Positions 47,315-58,389 of a DNA stretch of 64,000 nucleotides are shown one piece after another. Every line of letters begins with the position of its first letter. Position 1 is the first letter of the stretch. The notes beneath the pieces are model-generated. The model was not told where the DNA came from. It ran no database searches and saw nothing but the letters and a program-made list of their open reading frames with translations. The position numbers and the translations under genes are program-made. Location: assembly GCA_029204225.1 (NCBI GenBank), contig CM055103.1, forward strand, positions 131,001-195,000, in the 5' to 3' direction. This stretch comes from Diphasiastrum complanatum (Eukaryota > Streptophyta > Lycopodiopsida > Lycopodiales > Lycopodiaceae).

Positions 47315-47965
47315 ACTCATGTATGCCACCATGCTATGTACAAGACCCTAGATCGCCACAACGGTAGGAATGCTAGCAAGTTCCTAGTCAACCCTGGATT
47401 AGAACATTGGAAGGAGGTCAAAAGGTGGTAAAGGGGACATTTAACATGGGCATTTGTTATGAAGGCAATTCCTGTGCAATCAATGGGTATGCAAACTCAA
47501 ATTGGGGGGGGGAAGGGGATTTAGAATCACAGCAAGTCCCCATGGGGTTATTTATTTATCATGAACGGAGGAGCAGTCACATGGTCTAGCATCTATTTAT
47601 TTGTCGAGAATGGAGCTGTCACACGGTCTAACATGAAGCAAAAATCTGTGACACTTTTCTCTACAGAAGCGGAGTATGTGGGAGTAAGCCATAGTGCAAG
47701 AGAATAGATATGGATTAAGGACCTGTGTGACGAGGTCGGATGAAAAAATGGATGGCATGAAGCTGTTTAAAGACAACCAGAGATGTATCTTCTTTTGCAA
47801 AAAAATGGGGGTTGATCAGTATTTTTGCAATTCTGTCCAGGAAGAGAGATGATTGCTGATTTATTAACTAACGCACTTAGTCATGACAAGTTCATTATGC
47901 TGAAAAGTATGATGGGAATGAAATCTGTACTGAACTGAACATGATTTAATTGAGAAAGGATATGT
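47315..47965 (+). pseudogene. copia RNase H remnant
   Basis: Fragmented reading across frames: YATMLCTRP, then GYLFIMNGGAVTWSS, later LFSTEAEYVGVSHSARE and MIADLLTNALSHDKFIMLKS. This matches the RNase H end of a Ty1/copia polyprotein with several stops and an internal duplication of the GGAVTWS region. TGTTAGGGTATATGG at about 47971 begins a probable LTR (to about 48250). Confidence 0.82.
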
Positions 47966-47970
47966 TAGGG

Positions 47971-48250
47971 TATATGGTGGCAATTCAGCCAAGTCAGCTA
48001 GCTCTGAAAACCTAGTTATTCATAGTCACAGTCAAGTAGATAGCCATTACTTAGTATAACGCGCAGGTGACCCACTAATTGATTTTCCTGCAATGTAAAC
48101 TGTTTTTGAATATATTAACAGAGACTATGCATGGGAGCTCTAATACGTTCATTTGAAGTCATTGAACGTACATGTGTTCTTGCTTTATTATCGTTTTCAT
48201 AGCTCTCTGCTTCTACTAATCTGGTAATCTAGAATCTGCCATAAGTGCTT
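47971..48250 (+). mobile_element. probable copia LTR
   Basis: Starts TGTTAGGGTATATGG after the RNase H end and ends before the PPR gene 3' side. Right boundary not fixed. Confidence 0.4.
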
Positions 48251-48411
48251 CTAATCGTTACTTGTCAATCAGGTATGAGTACCAGCCAAAAACCTACACA
48301 AGACTCAGGAGGAAAGCATGTGACACCAAAAGCAACCAAAAAAACTCCAAAACCAAGCCTTCTGCCTTTTCCAGAGCGGACCAGTTGCAGTTACTTATCT
48401 TTCACTTACAA

Positions 48412-50860
48412 TCACCAATAATCTCCACAAGAACAGACACCATTCTTAAAATGGTGGAATCGGTTTGCATCCATCACACTGATATCACGCCCCATAATTT
48501 TTGAAATGATCTTTGTGGCATTGTGGCAGTCACCGCACATGTGAAGATTCTTCTTGATGCGGATAGGTGTCCCAGAAGGTGTGCTGATGAGCCCAAAAGC
48601 AATGGCCAGCTTCTCACTGTGTTTACACAAAGCAATCTCCTTCTCTTCATCCTCCATATCATCCAGCACAAAGCTCAAATCAGGCGTATACCCAGCCTCC
48701 TTCATCAACCCCACCAATCTATCCAATTCGGCAAAAATCTTCTTGCTTTGTGGATGACTTGCATCACCTCCAACAAAGGTATGCACTTGCTTATCAACTT
48801 CAATCCAGCTGCACCCGGGCACTTTTTTCACACCTATATCCTTCATTTCTTTTCTGATCTTTGCTACCTCATCCATCCTCCCGGCAGCTGCATAGATGTT
48901 TGATAGCAGCACATAATCTGAGGCATTTTCTGGTTCCAACTTCATGACACAATCGAAGGCACGTCTTCCTATTTCCACATGGCCATAATTTCTAGCAGCA
49001 CCAAGCAAAGTCCTCCAAATCACACTATCAGGCTGAATTGGCAATCTAATAATGAAGTCCTCAGCATCAGCCAGGCACCCTGCTCGGCCTAAAAGATCTA
49101 CCATACATGCATAGTGTTCCAAGGTTGGTGTGACACCAAGATCTTTACACATGGAGTCAAAGAGATGAAGACCTTTGTCTATTAGGCCAGAATGGCTGCA
49201 CGCAGAAAGAACACAAATATACGTCACATTATTTGGCTGCAGGCCTTCCTGCTTCATTTGCTCATACAGAGCAAGGGCCTCCTTGCCAAGCCCATTCTGT
49301 GCATATCCCGCAATCATCACATTCCACGAAACCACATCTCGTTCGATCATGTTGTTGAACAATTCACGAGCGTCCACTGTGCATCCGCATTTTGAATACA
49401 TGTCAACAAGGGTGTTCGCTACAATCAAATCCCACTCAAGGCCTCTTTTTATAATGTCAGAGCGGAGCTGTTTGCCCTGTTCCAGGGCTGCAATGCTGGC
49501 ACACGCTTTTAGGAGAACAACAAACGTGACATCATCTGGCTGCACACCTTCCTGCTTCATTTGCTCATGCAGAGCAAGGGCCTCCTTGACAAGCCCATTC
49601 TGTGCATATCCTGCAATCATCACATTCCACGAAACCACATCTCGTTCACTCATGTTGTTGAATAATTCACGGGCATACTTTGTGCATCCGCATTTTGCAT
49701 ACATATCAACAAGGGTACTCCGTACAATCACATCCGACTCAAACCCTCTCTTTATGATGTGCAAGTGCAGCTGCTTGCCCTGTTCCAGGGCTGCAATGCT
49801 GGCACATGCTTTTAGGAGAACAGCAAACGTGACATTGTTTGGCAGCACGGCTTCCTGCTGCATTTGCTCATACAGAGCAAGGGCCTCCTTGCAAAGCCCA
49901 TTCTGTGCATATCCTGCAATCATCAGAGTCCACAAAACCACATTTCGTTCGCTCATGTTGTTGAACAGTTCACGTGCGTCCTCTAGGCACCCGCATTTTG
50001 CATACATGTCAACAAGGGTGCTCCGTACAATCACATCCAACCCAAAGCCTCTCTTTATGATGTCAGAGTGGAGCTGCTTGCCCTGTTCCAGGGCTGCAAT
50101 GCTGGCGCATGCTTTTAGGAGAACAACAAACGTGACGCGGCTTGGCTGCACGCCTTCCCGCTGCATTTGCTCATACAGAGCAAGGGCCTCCTTCCCAAGC
50201 CCATTCTGTGCATATCCTGCAATCATCACATTCCACGAAACCACATCTCGTTCCTTCATGTTGTTGAACAATTCACGGGCATCCTCTGTGCATCCACATT
50301 TTGCATACATGTCAACCAGGGTGTTCGCTACAATCAAATCCGACTCAAAGCTGCTTTTTATGATGTCAGAGTGGAGCTGCTTGCCCTGCTCCAGGGCTGT
50401 AATGCGGGCACATACTTTTAGGACAACAACAAATGCAACCTTGTCTGGTGGTATGCCTGTCTCTTGCATTTGCTGAAACAGATTAATAGCCTCCACACCT
50501 TGTCCGCTGTCAGCATATCCTGAGATGATAGCAGTCCACGAAAACACATTGCGCTGGGGCATTGCGCTGAATACTTTGTGTGCATCCGACACACTGCCAC
50601 ACTTGGAGTACATGTCAATAAGGTTGTTTGCTAAAAAAATATTTGAATCAAGTTTACTGTGGATTATAAGGGCATGCACTTGCTTGCCCTCCGCCAGGGC
50701 TTTCCGTCTGGCACACCCCTTCACAAGGCAAACATAGTCGCGGATTGGAGCCTTAGTTGTTTGCTGGACCATAAGCTTTACCATGTGTAGTGCCTCTTTT
50801 AATCGTCCCTCCTGACAGAGTTTACTCACCTTTTCACCATTGCAAAAGGAGGCGGGCACC
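48412..50860 (-). CDS. PPR-DYW protein, last exon of a PDF-PPR fusion gene
   Basis: An 815-codon open exon, intact to its TAA/TGA-side end DYW. PPR tract covers about residues 1-610 with P-L-S type units; five 101-residue blocks (ACASIAALEQGKQLHSDIIK, then STLVDMYAKCGC and ARELFNNM) are almost identical. E/E+ region follows. The DYW deaminase has PGCSW (681-685), the zinc and catalytic HSE (747-749), CGDCH (775-779) and a terminal CSCGDYW. Such proteins carry out C-to-U RNA editing in mitochondria or plastids. The frame starts with GTG after an in-frame TGA; the first ATG is at codon 26, inside the first repeat. A 3' splice site (CATGCAG) at 50861 joins it in frame to the PDF exons upstream at 50993. 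Real gene, very likely; organelle and target unknown. Confidence 0.93.
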
Positions 50861-50992
50861 CTGCATGATTCATATGATGATCATAAGGAAATTTGAACGA
50901 GTGTCGATTCTGAATGATCAATAACAAAGAAGACAGGTAGTCTCAGACCCGAGCCTCCAGATCCAAACTCCACAGTCAGATTAAAACCATAC
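50861..50992 (-). other. intron joining PDF and PPR exons
   Basis: 132 bp, starting GTATGG and ending CATGCAG. Splicing completes a CGG codon and keeps the frame. Retention would add 44 codons ending in TGA at 50883-50881, giving a short PDF-only protein, so alternative splicing could switch products. Confidence 0.7.
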
Positions 50993-53083
50993 CGTGATCT
51001 CCATTCACTGGATTGTATATGATCCAACGCCATAGTGGCAATCTTTGCTTTAACCCAGGAGGGGTTCAGCCAACTATCAACCCATAGGCCTTCGAGTGTA
51101 CTTTTATGTTTAAAGTCCGGGGATTTTGGACTTTTCTGCGTAACAGTACACATATCACAGACAGATGACTATCAGAATCAGCCTCATACACATAACCATA
51201 GCAGCATTTAGAACTTTTCAAGTCAAAGCTGACTAGCCAAAGCAACTGAAGCCTGAAGTCCAAACCACAGCCTAAGTTTACGAGTTATCTTCAACGGGCT
51301 TAAGATGGCTAACCACACCTTAGTAAATCTGTTGTCCCACCATTGCGATGGATCTGAGAAAAATTCCTGCCAGAGCCGCTCCATCCCAACTAATCTTCCT
51401 GCATGCTCTGAACCAGCATGCATCAGAACTTTGGCAGAACATGATCAAGGAATGTGGGTGTGGCTTTAAACATCTCTGGAAAATAATCTCTCACCTCAGC
51501 CAGCTAACGCTGCAAATACAAGTGAGTATGACAAATATAGAAACATACCAGGGACTACAGCTGTTAAAAAACCAGATTGCCCCTGTTTTTGACATTGTAC
51601 AATGGCAGCTAGCTTGGAATGAACCCAAGGAGGATTGAACCGATTTTCAATCCATAATGCCTCCTTTCTGGTCTTATGTTTGAAGTCGGGAAATTTCGGA
51701 TTTCTCTGAAAAGAGATACGAGCATGCAACCTCAGGAGCCACAGCTTCAAACAAAGAATGATAACAAATCTGGGAATAGAGTAGACGGCCTCGGATTTTT
51801 ACAAGGGACTAGAATGATCACAGCTGTTGAAATTTGGAATAGAATAGTTTGCAATCATCAAAGACTTTGAACCACGAACTGCAACAAATTCTAATATAAG
51901 AAGCTACTGAGCTATTACACAAACATCTAAGCAGCCAAAGCACTAGCCCACTGTAGCGCTTGAATGAAGTGAAACATGAATGAATGAATGCCATGGGATA
52001 CTGATACCAGCAGTTTCACCTTCTTATCACTCCTATTGTCCCACCACTGTGAAGGATCTGAGAAGAACTCCTCCCAAAGTTGTGTTGTTTTTGAAGATGC
52101 TTGGCCTGCATGACAGAACGAGATTAAGACTCTCCTAATGGGCTGGGGTTTAGGAGGTCGCGGAGACGCGAATTGAGTGTATTACAGGTGTGAAGATTGA
52201 GAGCGCATTGTTTTGAGTCGAGAGTAGCAAGCTTTGCTTGTAGCCAAGAGGGCCTAAACCTATCATTCATCCATAACGCCTTCCCGGTAGCCTTGTGTTT
52301 GAAATCGGGGCCTTCCGGACGTTCCTGTGAAACCAAGCGGGCATCAAGCCAAGCTCATGAGAGATATGATTTAAAGCATCCTTCCAAATTGAATGTCACT
52401 CACTCCATTTACCGTGCGTGTTAGGATTGCAAGCTGCATGCATTTATTCCAGAAACCAAAAGAAAGTAAAATTACCTTACCACCCATCCGGCAGTAAGGT
52501 CCAGCAGCATCTCACAAACATAAATATCTCACAAAGTAGAGAGTCCTGAGTCTGTGTAGTTTGTATCTCACCTTATCAAACCTTTTGTCCCACCACTGTG
52601 AAGGATCGCAAAAAAACTGCTTCCAAAGCCCTTCTATTCTGGCTGCGTGCCCTGCGAGCCCATCCATACATAGCCAACCCATCAGCAGCAGCAGCAGCAG
52701 CACATCGAAACAAGAGAGTAACATAAACACACTCGGCCAGGGGAATTATTCCTGATTCTATCATACATAACAAATTTAAATTCACAAGAAGAAGAAGAGG
52801 AAGAGGTATCAAAACAGAGCAGAGCTAAACTCTCACGGTCCTCTTCCAAGCTACTTGTCATCTGAATTCCTGGGGCCATGGCCATCCGAAGACGACCGCT
52901 AGCAGGAGGAGGTAGAAGGGCAGTAGTTGAAGTGAGGGAAGAAGAAGGAAAAGACAAAAGGGTTAGAGATTGATAAGGAAGAGGAGAATGATCAAAACAG
53001 AAGACGAGGTGACAACAAACCCCAATTCCTCCTCCTCCTCCTATTGCCATTACTGTTGTTGCCATGCCTGCTCTGCTCTGCAT
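50993..53083 (-). CDS. OSB-like triple PDF-motif part, 5' exons of the fusion gene
   Basis: Seven exons, all GT-AG with matching phases: 52837-53083, 52572-52651, 52186-52324, 52020-52105, 51549-51705, 51319-51398, 50993-51135. Exon 1 (MQSRAGMATTVM...) is Ser/Leu/Pro-rich with few acids, like an organellar presequence. The others form three copies of a split motif: LWKQFFCDPSQWWDKR then PDFKHKATGKALWM; LWEEFFSDPSQWWDNR then PDFKHKTRKEALWI; LWQEFFSDPSQWWDNR then PDFKHKSTLEGLWV, each ending near PSW or PPW. This is the PDF motif of plant organellar single-stranded-DNA-binding (OSB) proteins. The OB-fold that normally precedes it is not visible. Exon 7 splices at CG/GTATGG to the PPR exon. If unspliced, it ends at a TGA at 50881. 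Confidence 0.85.
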
Positions 53084-53099
53084 TGGTTTGCTTTGCGTT

Positions 53100-53500
53100 T
53101 TTGCTTGGATTGGCTTCCAGGTTACAAACAAAAGAAGAAAGTGCAAAGCTGATCACAAAAAAGTGATCACAAAAGCGGGCATAACATGAGAATAATAATT
53201 TTAAAATAAAATTATTTTGATTTTGAAATATGTGCATTATGTTCATACCATTTTTTATGTACTTTCTATGCATTTTTCTTTTTCCTGTAAATAATCATGG
53301 GTCATGGTGTTCTAGATCCACAAATGATAGGCTACACCATATGAAATGATTCTCACACTTTTAGCCACCTCATTTCTGTCTGACTGGCATCACAGGCATA
53401 CAAACATTCCTGGAGATACACCTTTTTCATAAGAACTTCTACTCTGAGCCACAGTCATATTTTCCCTTTGAAGTTCTTCACTTGCATCAAACAGGTCCAT
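53100..53500. other. upstream region of the fusion gene
   Basis: No coding sequence recognised. An AT-rich stretch (53185-53240) lies 100-160 bp upstream of the predicted ATG and may hold the core promoter. Confidence 0.35.
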
Positions 53501-53517
53501 TCCTTCATATTGGGGTT

Positions 53518-53740
53518 TTGTCAAATCTCAACCGACGGGTTTTGTCAAATCTCAACCGACGAGTTTGTCAAATCTCAACCGACGGGTTTTGTGAAATCTC
53601 AACCGACGAATTCTGTTAGATCTCAACCGACGATTTATGTCAGATCTCAACCGACAAATTCTGTCAAATCTCAACCGATGGATTTTATCAGATCTCAACC
53701 GATGGATTTTTATCAACTCTCGACCGACACTTCTAGTTCA
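53518..53740 (+). repeat. nine-copy 24-bp repeat, core TCTCAACCGACG
   Basis: Units read TCAAATCTCAACCGACGGGT then TTTG, with the last ones drifting to AACCGATGG and ending CTCTCGACCGACAC. A plus-strand frame (53468-53797) runs through it with SQPT/QIST repeats. The same core forms the array at 61762-61960, also ending in TCGACCGACAC. Confidence 0.9.
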
Positions 53741-54206
53741 AAATTCAATGAACAGACACGTCCCATCGCTCCTGAACCCAGCCAACGGCGTCCATAAATG
53801 CCATCACCGCGATGCCATTCACACCTCAGCGAAGTGCGAATTCTGGAGCTCTTTGGCGACGATCTATTGGCGATTTTCTTGATCTCGTACACGATCTTGG
53901 TGCTCTCCATTTCTGTGCATCTGTCATCGCTTTCCCACCATTTCCACCACCAATCAGCCATCCTCATTTGTTTCCCATTGAGAGCGCCATCACAAACCAT
54001 CTCCAAACCTAAGATCGCCAGTGGAAAACAAAATATTTGAAACTTTTCGCATGCTGAGGGGTAGTGTCACGCAAGCAATCATCACGCTTCCGTTACACTA
54101 TTGAATATCACGTCATAATCATCAACACTTGTTATTCATCATCACCATACATTCGTTTCCACATAAACCTACCTGCCTTACATCTCCATCCCTGCCCACT
54201 ATCTTC

Positions 54207-54241
54207 CATTAGAGGAGTTCTCAATATCAAAAAGACCCTTT
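54207..54241 (+). repeat. left 35-bp terminal inverted repeat
   Basis: Starts CATTAGAGGAGTTCTCAATA and continues to AAGACCCTTT. Exact reverse complement of 61497-61531. Confidence 0.93.
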
Positions 54242-54390
54242 GTAAAGATACTTTTATTTTTTTTCTTTAGTTTTGACCATCACCAAGCCCAATCAAAATG
54301 CACAGATTTGAAATCTACATAACGTAGTTCAAATCAACTAAAAAATAAAAATGCAATATAGAAAACTTTGACATTTGTGTCCGGGCAGCA

Positions 54391-55543
54391 TGGACGTATC
54401 CCATTGGTTTCTTCTTCCTGTCCGACACGTGCTAATCTGCCCGACGTCAATATCTCAAGTTAAATTTACTTGTTGGAAAACAAAAATTTTGGAGTTTAAG
54501 ACTACCCCGGGAGGTCAATCTATATCAGAAGTCTTAATACAACATGTATATATGCATTCAGAAATCAAAATACATGATATCAATCCTCATGATCATCAAA
54601 AATGTAATTGTAAGTATATCAAAACATATGCACTCTACAACAATCATAGGTGATTTTCTTTATTGATGCTCTTCAGATTATGATTTAAATGCTTCAACAT
54701 TGTTTTTTTCTTTCAGATTTATATCCATCATGCATAAGTGAATGGGAGCCCGCACAATCACTTGCAGGAATATTAGATATGATTCACTCTGATGTTGGAA
54801 AGCTGCAATACAGAGGAAGAAGTCCAAGGGAACTTGCAAATTGTGGTATCTATTTTTATGAATCTTTATATATGCCACAAACAGATGGAAGTTTTGGCAA
54901 GCTCAAAGCAATTCCATTGCCTAGTTTTCAAAGTGATGAGTGGCCTATTCCTGACAGCATTGTTTCCGAATCCTTCAGATGCAAGCTACTAATTGATATT
55001 AGAAATGCTATGAAGATAAGCACAGGCTCGAAAATTGTTCACCTAAGTTGGTTTATCTCATTACATATATTTGTTGATTTTTTCTCGAGTGCTAGTGTTC
55101 GTAGGACAGCAACTTTATTTGTTTGCAAGGATTTATCATATGAGACTTTGTTAGATCTCATGGATCAAGGCTGGGATTGTAAAACAAATAATGACATAGA
55201 ATGCAGGATTAAAAAGTCCTCAATGATCTTTCGTTATCATATCAAAAAGCAAATGCTCAGTCTCACATTTAGCTACCAGAGATACAAGAAAATTGAAGGT
55301 ACATGGCTACCACTGGATCAAGACTTTGAAATAAATGGTCACACAAACCGAATGGAGATAAGCATTATCTACAATGAGGAATATTTGACTATGGTTGAGG
55401 TGGAAGAATATTGGAAGCTTGATTTTATCAGAACAGAGCTCATGCTATTACAAATCAATCTACCAACATATTTCAGATTTATCATCAACGGAAGACTCAT
55501 AAGTACTTTATGTTTATTGCCATGTCAAAATAGAACAAAATAA
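54391..55543 (+). CDS. transposon gene A, unknown function
   Basis: Main open exon from about 54718 (after a CTTTCAG splice site) to the TAA at 55541-55543; about 275 codons without a stop. An upstream frame (from ATG 54391 to about 54655) may be an earlier exon, but its junction phase is not resolved. The protein is charged and soluble, with CISEWEPAQSLAGILDMIHS, ANCGIYFYESLYMPQTDG and IPLPSFQSDEWPIPDSIV near the start and basic segments later. No known catalytic motif seen. Its intactness next to a broken transposase is notable. I do not recognise the family. Confidence 0.55.
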
Positions 55544-55867
55544 TAGACAATGTCATGATTTACAATTGCACATTCACTAATATTTGTCATGTCACAGATG
55601 CGAAAAAGACAGGAGCTGATAACGTGCTGCAAAGATCTACCTACAACAATCACCATTGTGGGAGAACAATAGTTTCAAATAAACTTTAGTAAAAATCTGT
55701 GTGTACACCCTTTCATTCAATAAATGAAAGCCCAAGTTGGGCATCTATACATGTATTTTGTGCTCCCAAATTCATAAACTGGAGCAGCATTTGATATATC
55801 AATGTATATTTTTCTATGAAGTCTATACATGTATTTTTGTTCTATGCTATCTATACTTTTTCTGATC

Positions 55868-56210
55868 TTAATTTAGTACTACTACATCATCCTTTGCACC
55901 ATCATCAATAAAGGGAGGCTGAAGCCTTGCCCTAGCTAGTATACTCAAGATGATTTCTTGTCTGAATTTGTACACTTGGCTTGATGTGTACTTAGGAAGT
56001 GTAAACTGCAAAATAGAACATTCATGTATTAGTAATGGCTAAAAACATCAACAAAATAGAAAACTAATCATCATTCCAAAAATAAGAATAAACAAAATTT
56101 ATTACCTTAGAAATATCAACATCTTCCTGAAGGTTGAACCACTCAAAAAATAACTTGGCATTGTATAACGTGTACCACCCACAGCTGAATGAATCATTTT
56201 GCTGTGGTGA
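55868..56210 (-). pseudogene. Ulp1/C48-type cysteine protease C-terminal tail
   Basis: Two minus-strand exons, 56106-56210 and 55868-56005, joined by a GTAATA...TTTTGCAG intron with phase 0. Exon 1 reads SPQQNDSFSCGWYTLYNAKL: a glutamine five to six residues before CG(W), as at the oxyanion Gln and catalytic Cys of Ulp1 SUMO proteases and of the proteases carried by many plant transposons. Exon 2 ends ARARLQPPFIDDGAKDDVV. The upstream His and Asp should lie in earlier exons, but the sequence above 56211 is non-coding, so the gene is truncated or rearranged. Confidence 0.6.
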
Positions 56211-56333
56211 CTGCAAAATAATTCAGTGCAAAAGAAACCAATTATGAAACAGAATAAATTAGAATGAAACAATTACATTAGAATACTGATTTCAACATGC
56301 TATTAAGAAAGACAGAGTTGAATGAACACGCAA

Positions 56334-56460
56334 CACGTGTCCAGTTGTCATTTCACACGTGTTCTGGTGTCACCTCGCACGTGCCAGTAGTTGTAGTCGA
56401 ATCGAAAGTAGACACGTGTCCATTGATCGTTGACCGCACGTGCAAAAATTTAGTATAAAT
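56334..56460 (+). promoter_or_regulatory. five G-boxes and TATA box
   Basis: CACGTG occurs at 56334, 56356, 56378, 56413 and 56437, several within ACACGTGTCC or GCACGTGC, and is followed by TATAAAT at 56454-56460. The ATG of gene C is 227 bp further. The G-box is the binding site of plant bZIP and bHLH factors (ABA, light). The cluster may serve gene C. Confidence 0.7.
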
Positions 56461-56686
56461 GACACGAAAATCGATTAATTTTTTACCTTTTTTCCGTTAT
56501 CGAAATTCGCGGCATATCGCTCTTGTGCGCGCGCTTTGTTGACCGTTTGCACTCAACGACACCTACTTGCGCTCAAGTGCGATATTCGGTATCTCGTGTC
56601 GTACATATCTCTCTTGTGCGCCATCTTGATAGTTAGTTTTCTTTCTCGTCTCCCTCGTGCACAAGTGCGATATTCATTTTATTTCG

Positions 56687-58184
56687 ATGGCCTCTTCCTC
56701 AGGATCCTCAAGAGATTCAGGATTGAGTTCATTTCTTAGTAAATTTGGGATTACTGAAAATCTGGACTACTTCCACAGCCTACTCAGGCCATATCTACAT
56801 GTTTTCAGGACTGCACAACCAAATTCTGACGTTTTTTATCAACATTATGTTAGATTCAGAGATATACTTAGTAAACTTGTTTTCTCCATAGGTTCACTCC
56901 AGTACATGCATTATACTGATCTGGTTCACTTCTTCCCAGCTTTCAGACACAGACTGGATAGAATGTTCACCAAATTGTTTGATCTTTTCAAAAGCAGTTC
57001 ACTGTGTCCTTATTGCAACAAGAAATGTCGATTGGTTGAATATCACAGTGGTTTCGTACTTTTCTTGTTAGTTCAGATCCCAAATGATGATGAAATTTAT
57101 GTTGTTGACCCTCCCTTTTCATCATCCTCCATTCAGTCAGCTATTAAGGACATCAATCACTTTCTTATCGACACTCTTGATAAGAAAAGTGACTTTATAA
57201 GTATAAATATTGATTCTCTACGAGATTCTTTTATTGGCCAAAATACATCTGCTGATGAATCCAATCCTGCAGAGGATTCTAAATGTCTATTCAATTTGCC
57301 TGTATATTATATTAATGACGATGTATATTTTACTACTGCTGATTTATGTAAATTTTTTGACTATCGTGAAGACGAGATTCTATGTTTATTATCCGGCACA
57401 ATTTCCGAATTCTCCGACTTCGTAGATTTTGAAACAGATGATCTTGTTGCTGGTATTGATTTTGATGATGGGGAGGAAATTATGACTGGTGAAGAATGCT
57501 TGACTAAGACTTTATCAAATATAACTGAGGATGGGCGAGGCAGACCATCCGATGAAGAATTCACGACATTTCAATCCCAGATGGGCTTCCCTCGTCCATC
57601 ATTATTGCATTTCACGGATGATTCCAGTTCAGTATGTGGTCATTATATTGATTATCCTGATCTGGTTGCTACTGATGATGAAGAATGTGTAAGTGTTTAA
57701 ACTTCCTTGCATTACGATATTTCTAATCACTGAATGTGTTTTTGCTAACAAATTTCCTATTGCATGATGCTCTCATAATAGATGGGTTTCAGACAACACA
57801 CATCGTCTTTCTAGAGGAATAGTCACACTTGGCCACTATCTTAGGCATTTCCTGAAGAATGAGATCCGTATTGCTCATTCCAAGCTGAGCCCAGTCGGGG
57901 AGACTCTTATAATGGCAGTTAAAGCTTTATCATTTTACCTAGGAGGACATAAATTTGTAAAGACAAATAAGATCATTTTTGTCAAAAGATCTTATGTTTT
58001 GAGCATTTTAGGCTTTACTGATGGGAATGTTCCTTTAAGGAGCTCTCATTATTCATTGTATTCCACTTATATTGAGCTTAGTGGAAATAAGGATAATGCA
58101 CATCTATTAGATGCATACGCCAGTAGAGAATTTCTTCATGACAATACTGTCATAGAATCTGACACAAGATCTGATGATGAATAG
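56687..58184 (+). CDS. transposon gene C, unknown function
   Basis: ATG at 56687 (MASSSGSSRDSGLSSFLSKF) fits better than the in-frame ATG at 56657 because it lies in a cleaner context. Exon 1 runs to about 57686 and exon 2 from 57793 (after TTTCAG) to 58184; using the GT at 57687 gives 463 residues in frame, although GTAAGT two bases later looks stronger. The protein has a helical N-terminus, a CPYCNKKC pair of cysteines (about residue 106), PVYYINDDVYFTTADLCKFF (weakly like a BRO/KilA-type helix segment), an acidic middle, and a C-terminal AVKALSFYLGGHKFVKTN. No family recognised with confidence. Confidence 0.6.
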
Positions 58185-58389
58185 TTGACACTTTGTATTT
58201 TGGTATAATACAATCAATACATTTACATTGAGTATTTCTCCTTTCTTGTTCAATGAATTTGCAAAGCAATTCTAAACATGTCATGATTTGATGATAATGA
58301 TGATCTTGTACTCAACAATCATCTAATTTTCTCTTCCTGTATGAACTTGCATGCTTTTCTAAACTTCTTGTATTGTGTGGACTTTGTCA

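Noticed and set aside
49175-50476. 433-residue open frame on the plus strand
   Set aside because: It lies entirely antisense to the PPR exon. Its repeats mirror the PPR repeats and it has no domain of its own.
48412-50859. PPR gene starting at the GTG at 50859 as an independent gene
   Set aside because: Plant nuclear genes do not normally start at GTG, an in-frame TGA precedes it, and a splice acceptor there joins perfectly to upstream exons.
50881-51153. PDF gene ending at the TGA at 50881 as the only product
   Set aside because: Possible as an intron-retained form, but the phase-matched GTATGG donor and CATGCAG acceptor favour joining to the PPR exon.
53812-54040. Small plus- and minus-strand frames after the 24-bp array
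   Set aside because: Overlapping short frames without motifs; none supported as a gene, although the region may be the leader of a transposon transcript.
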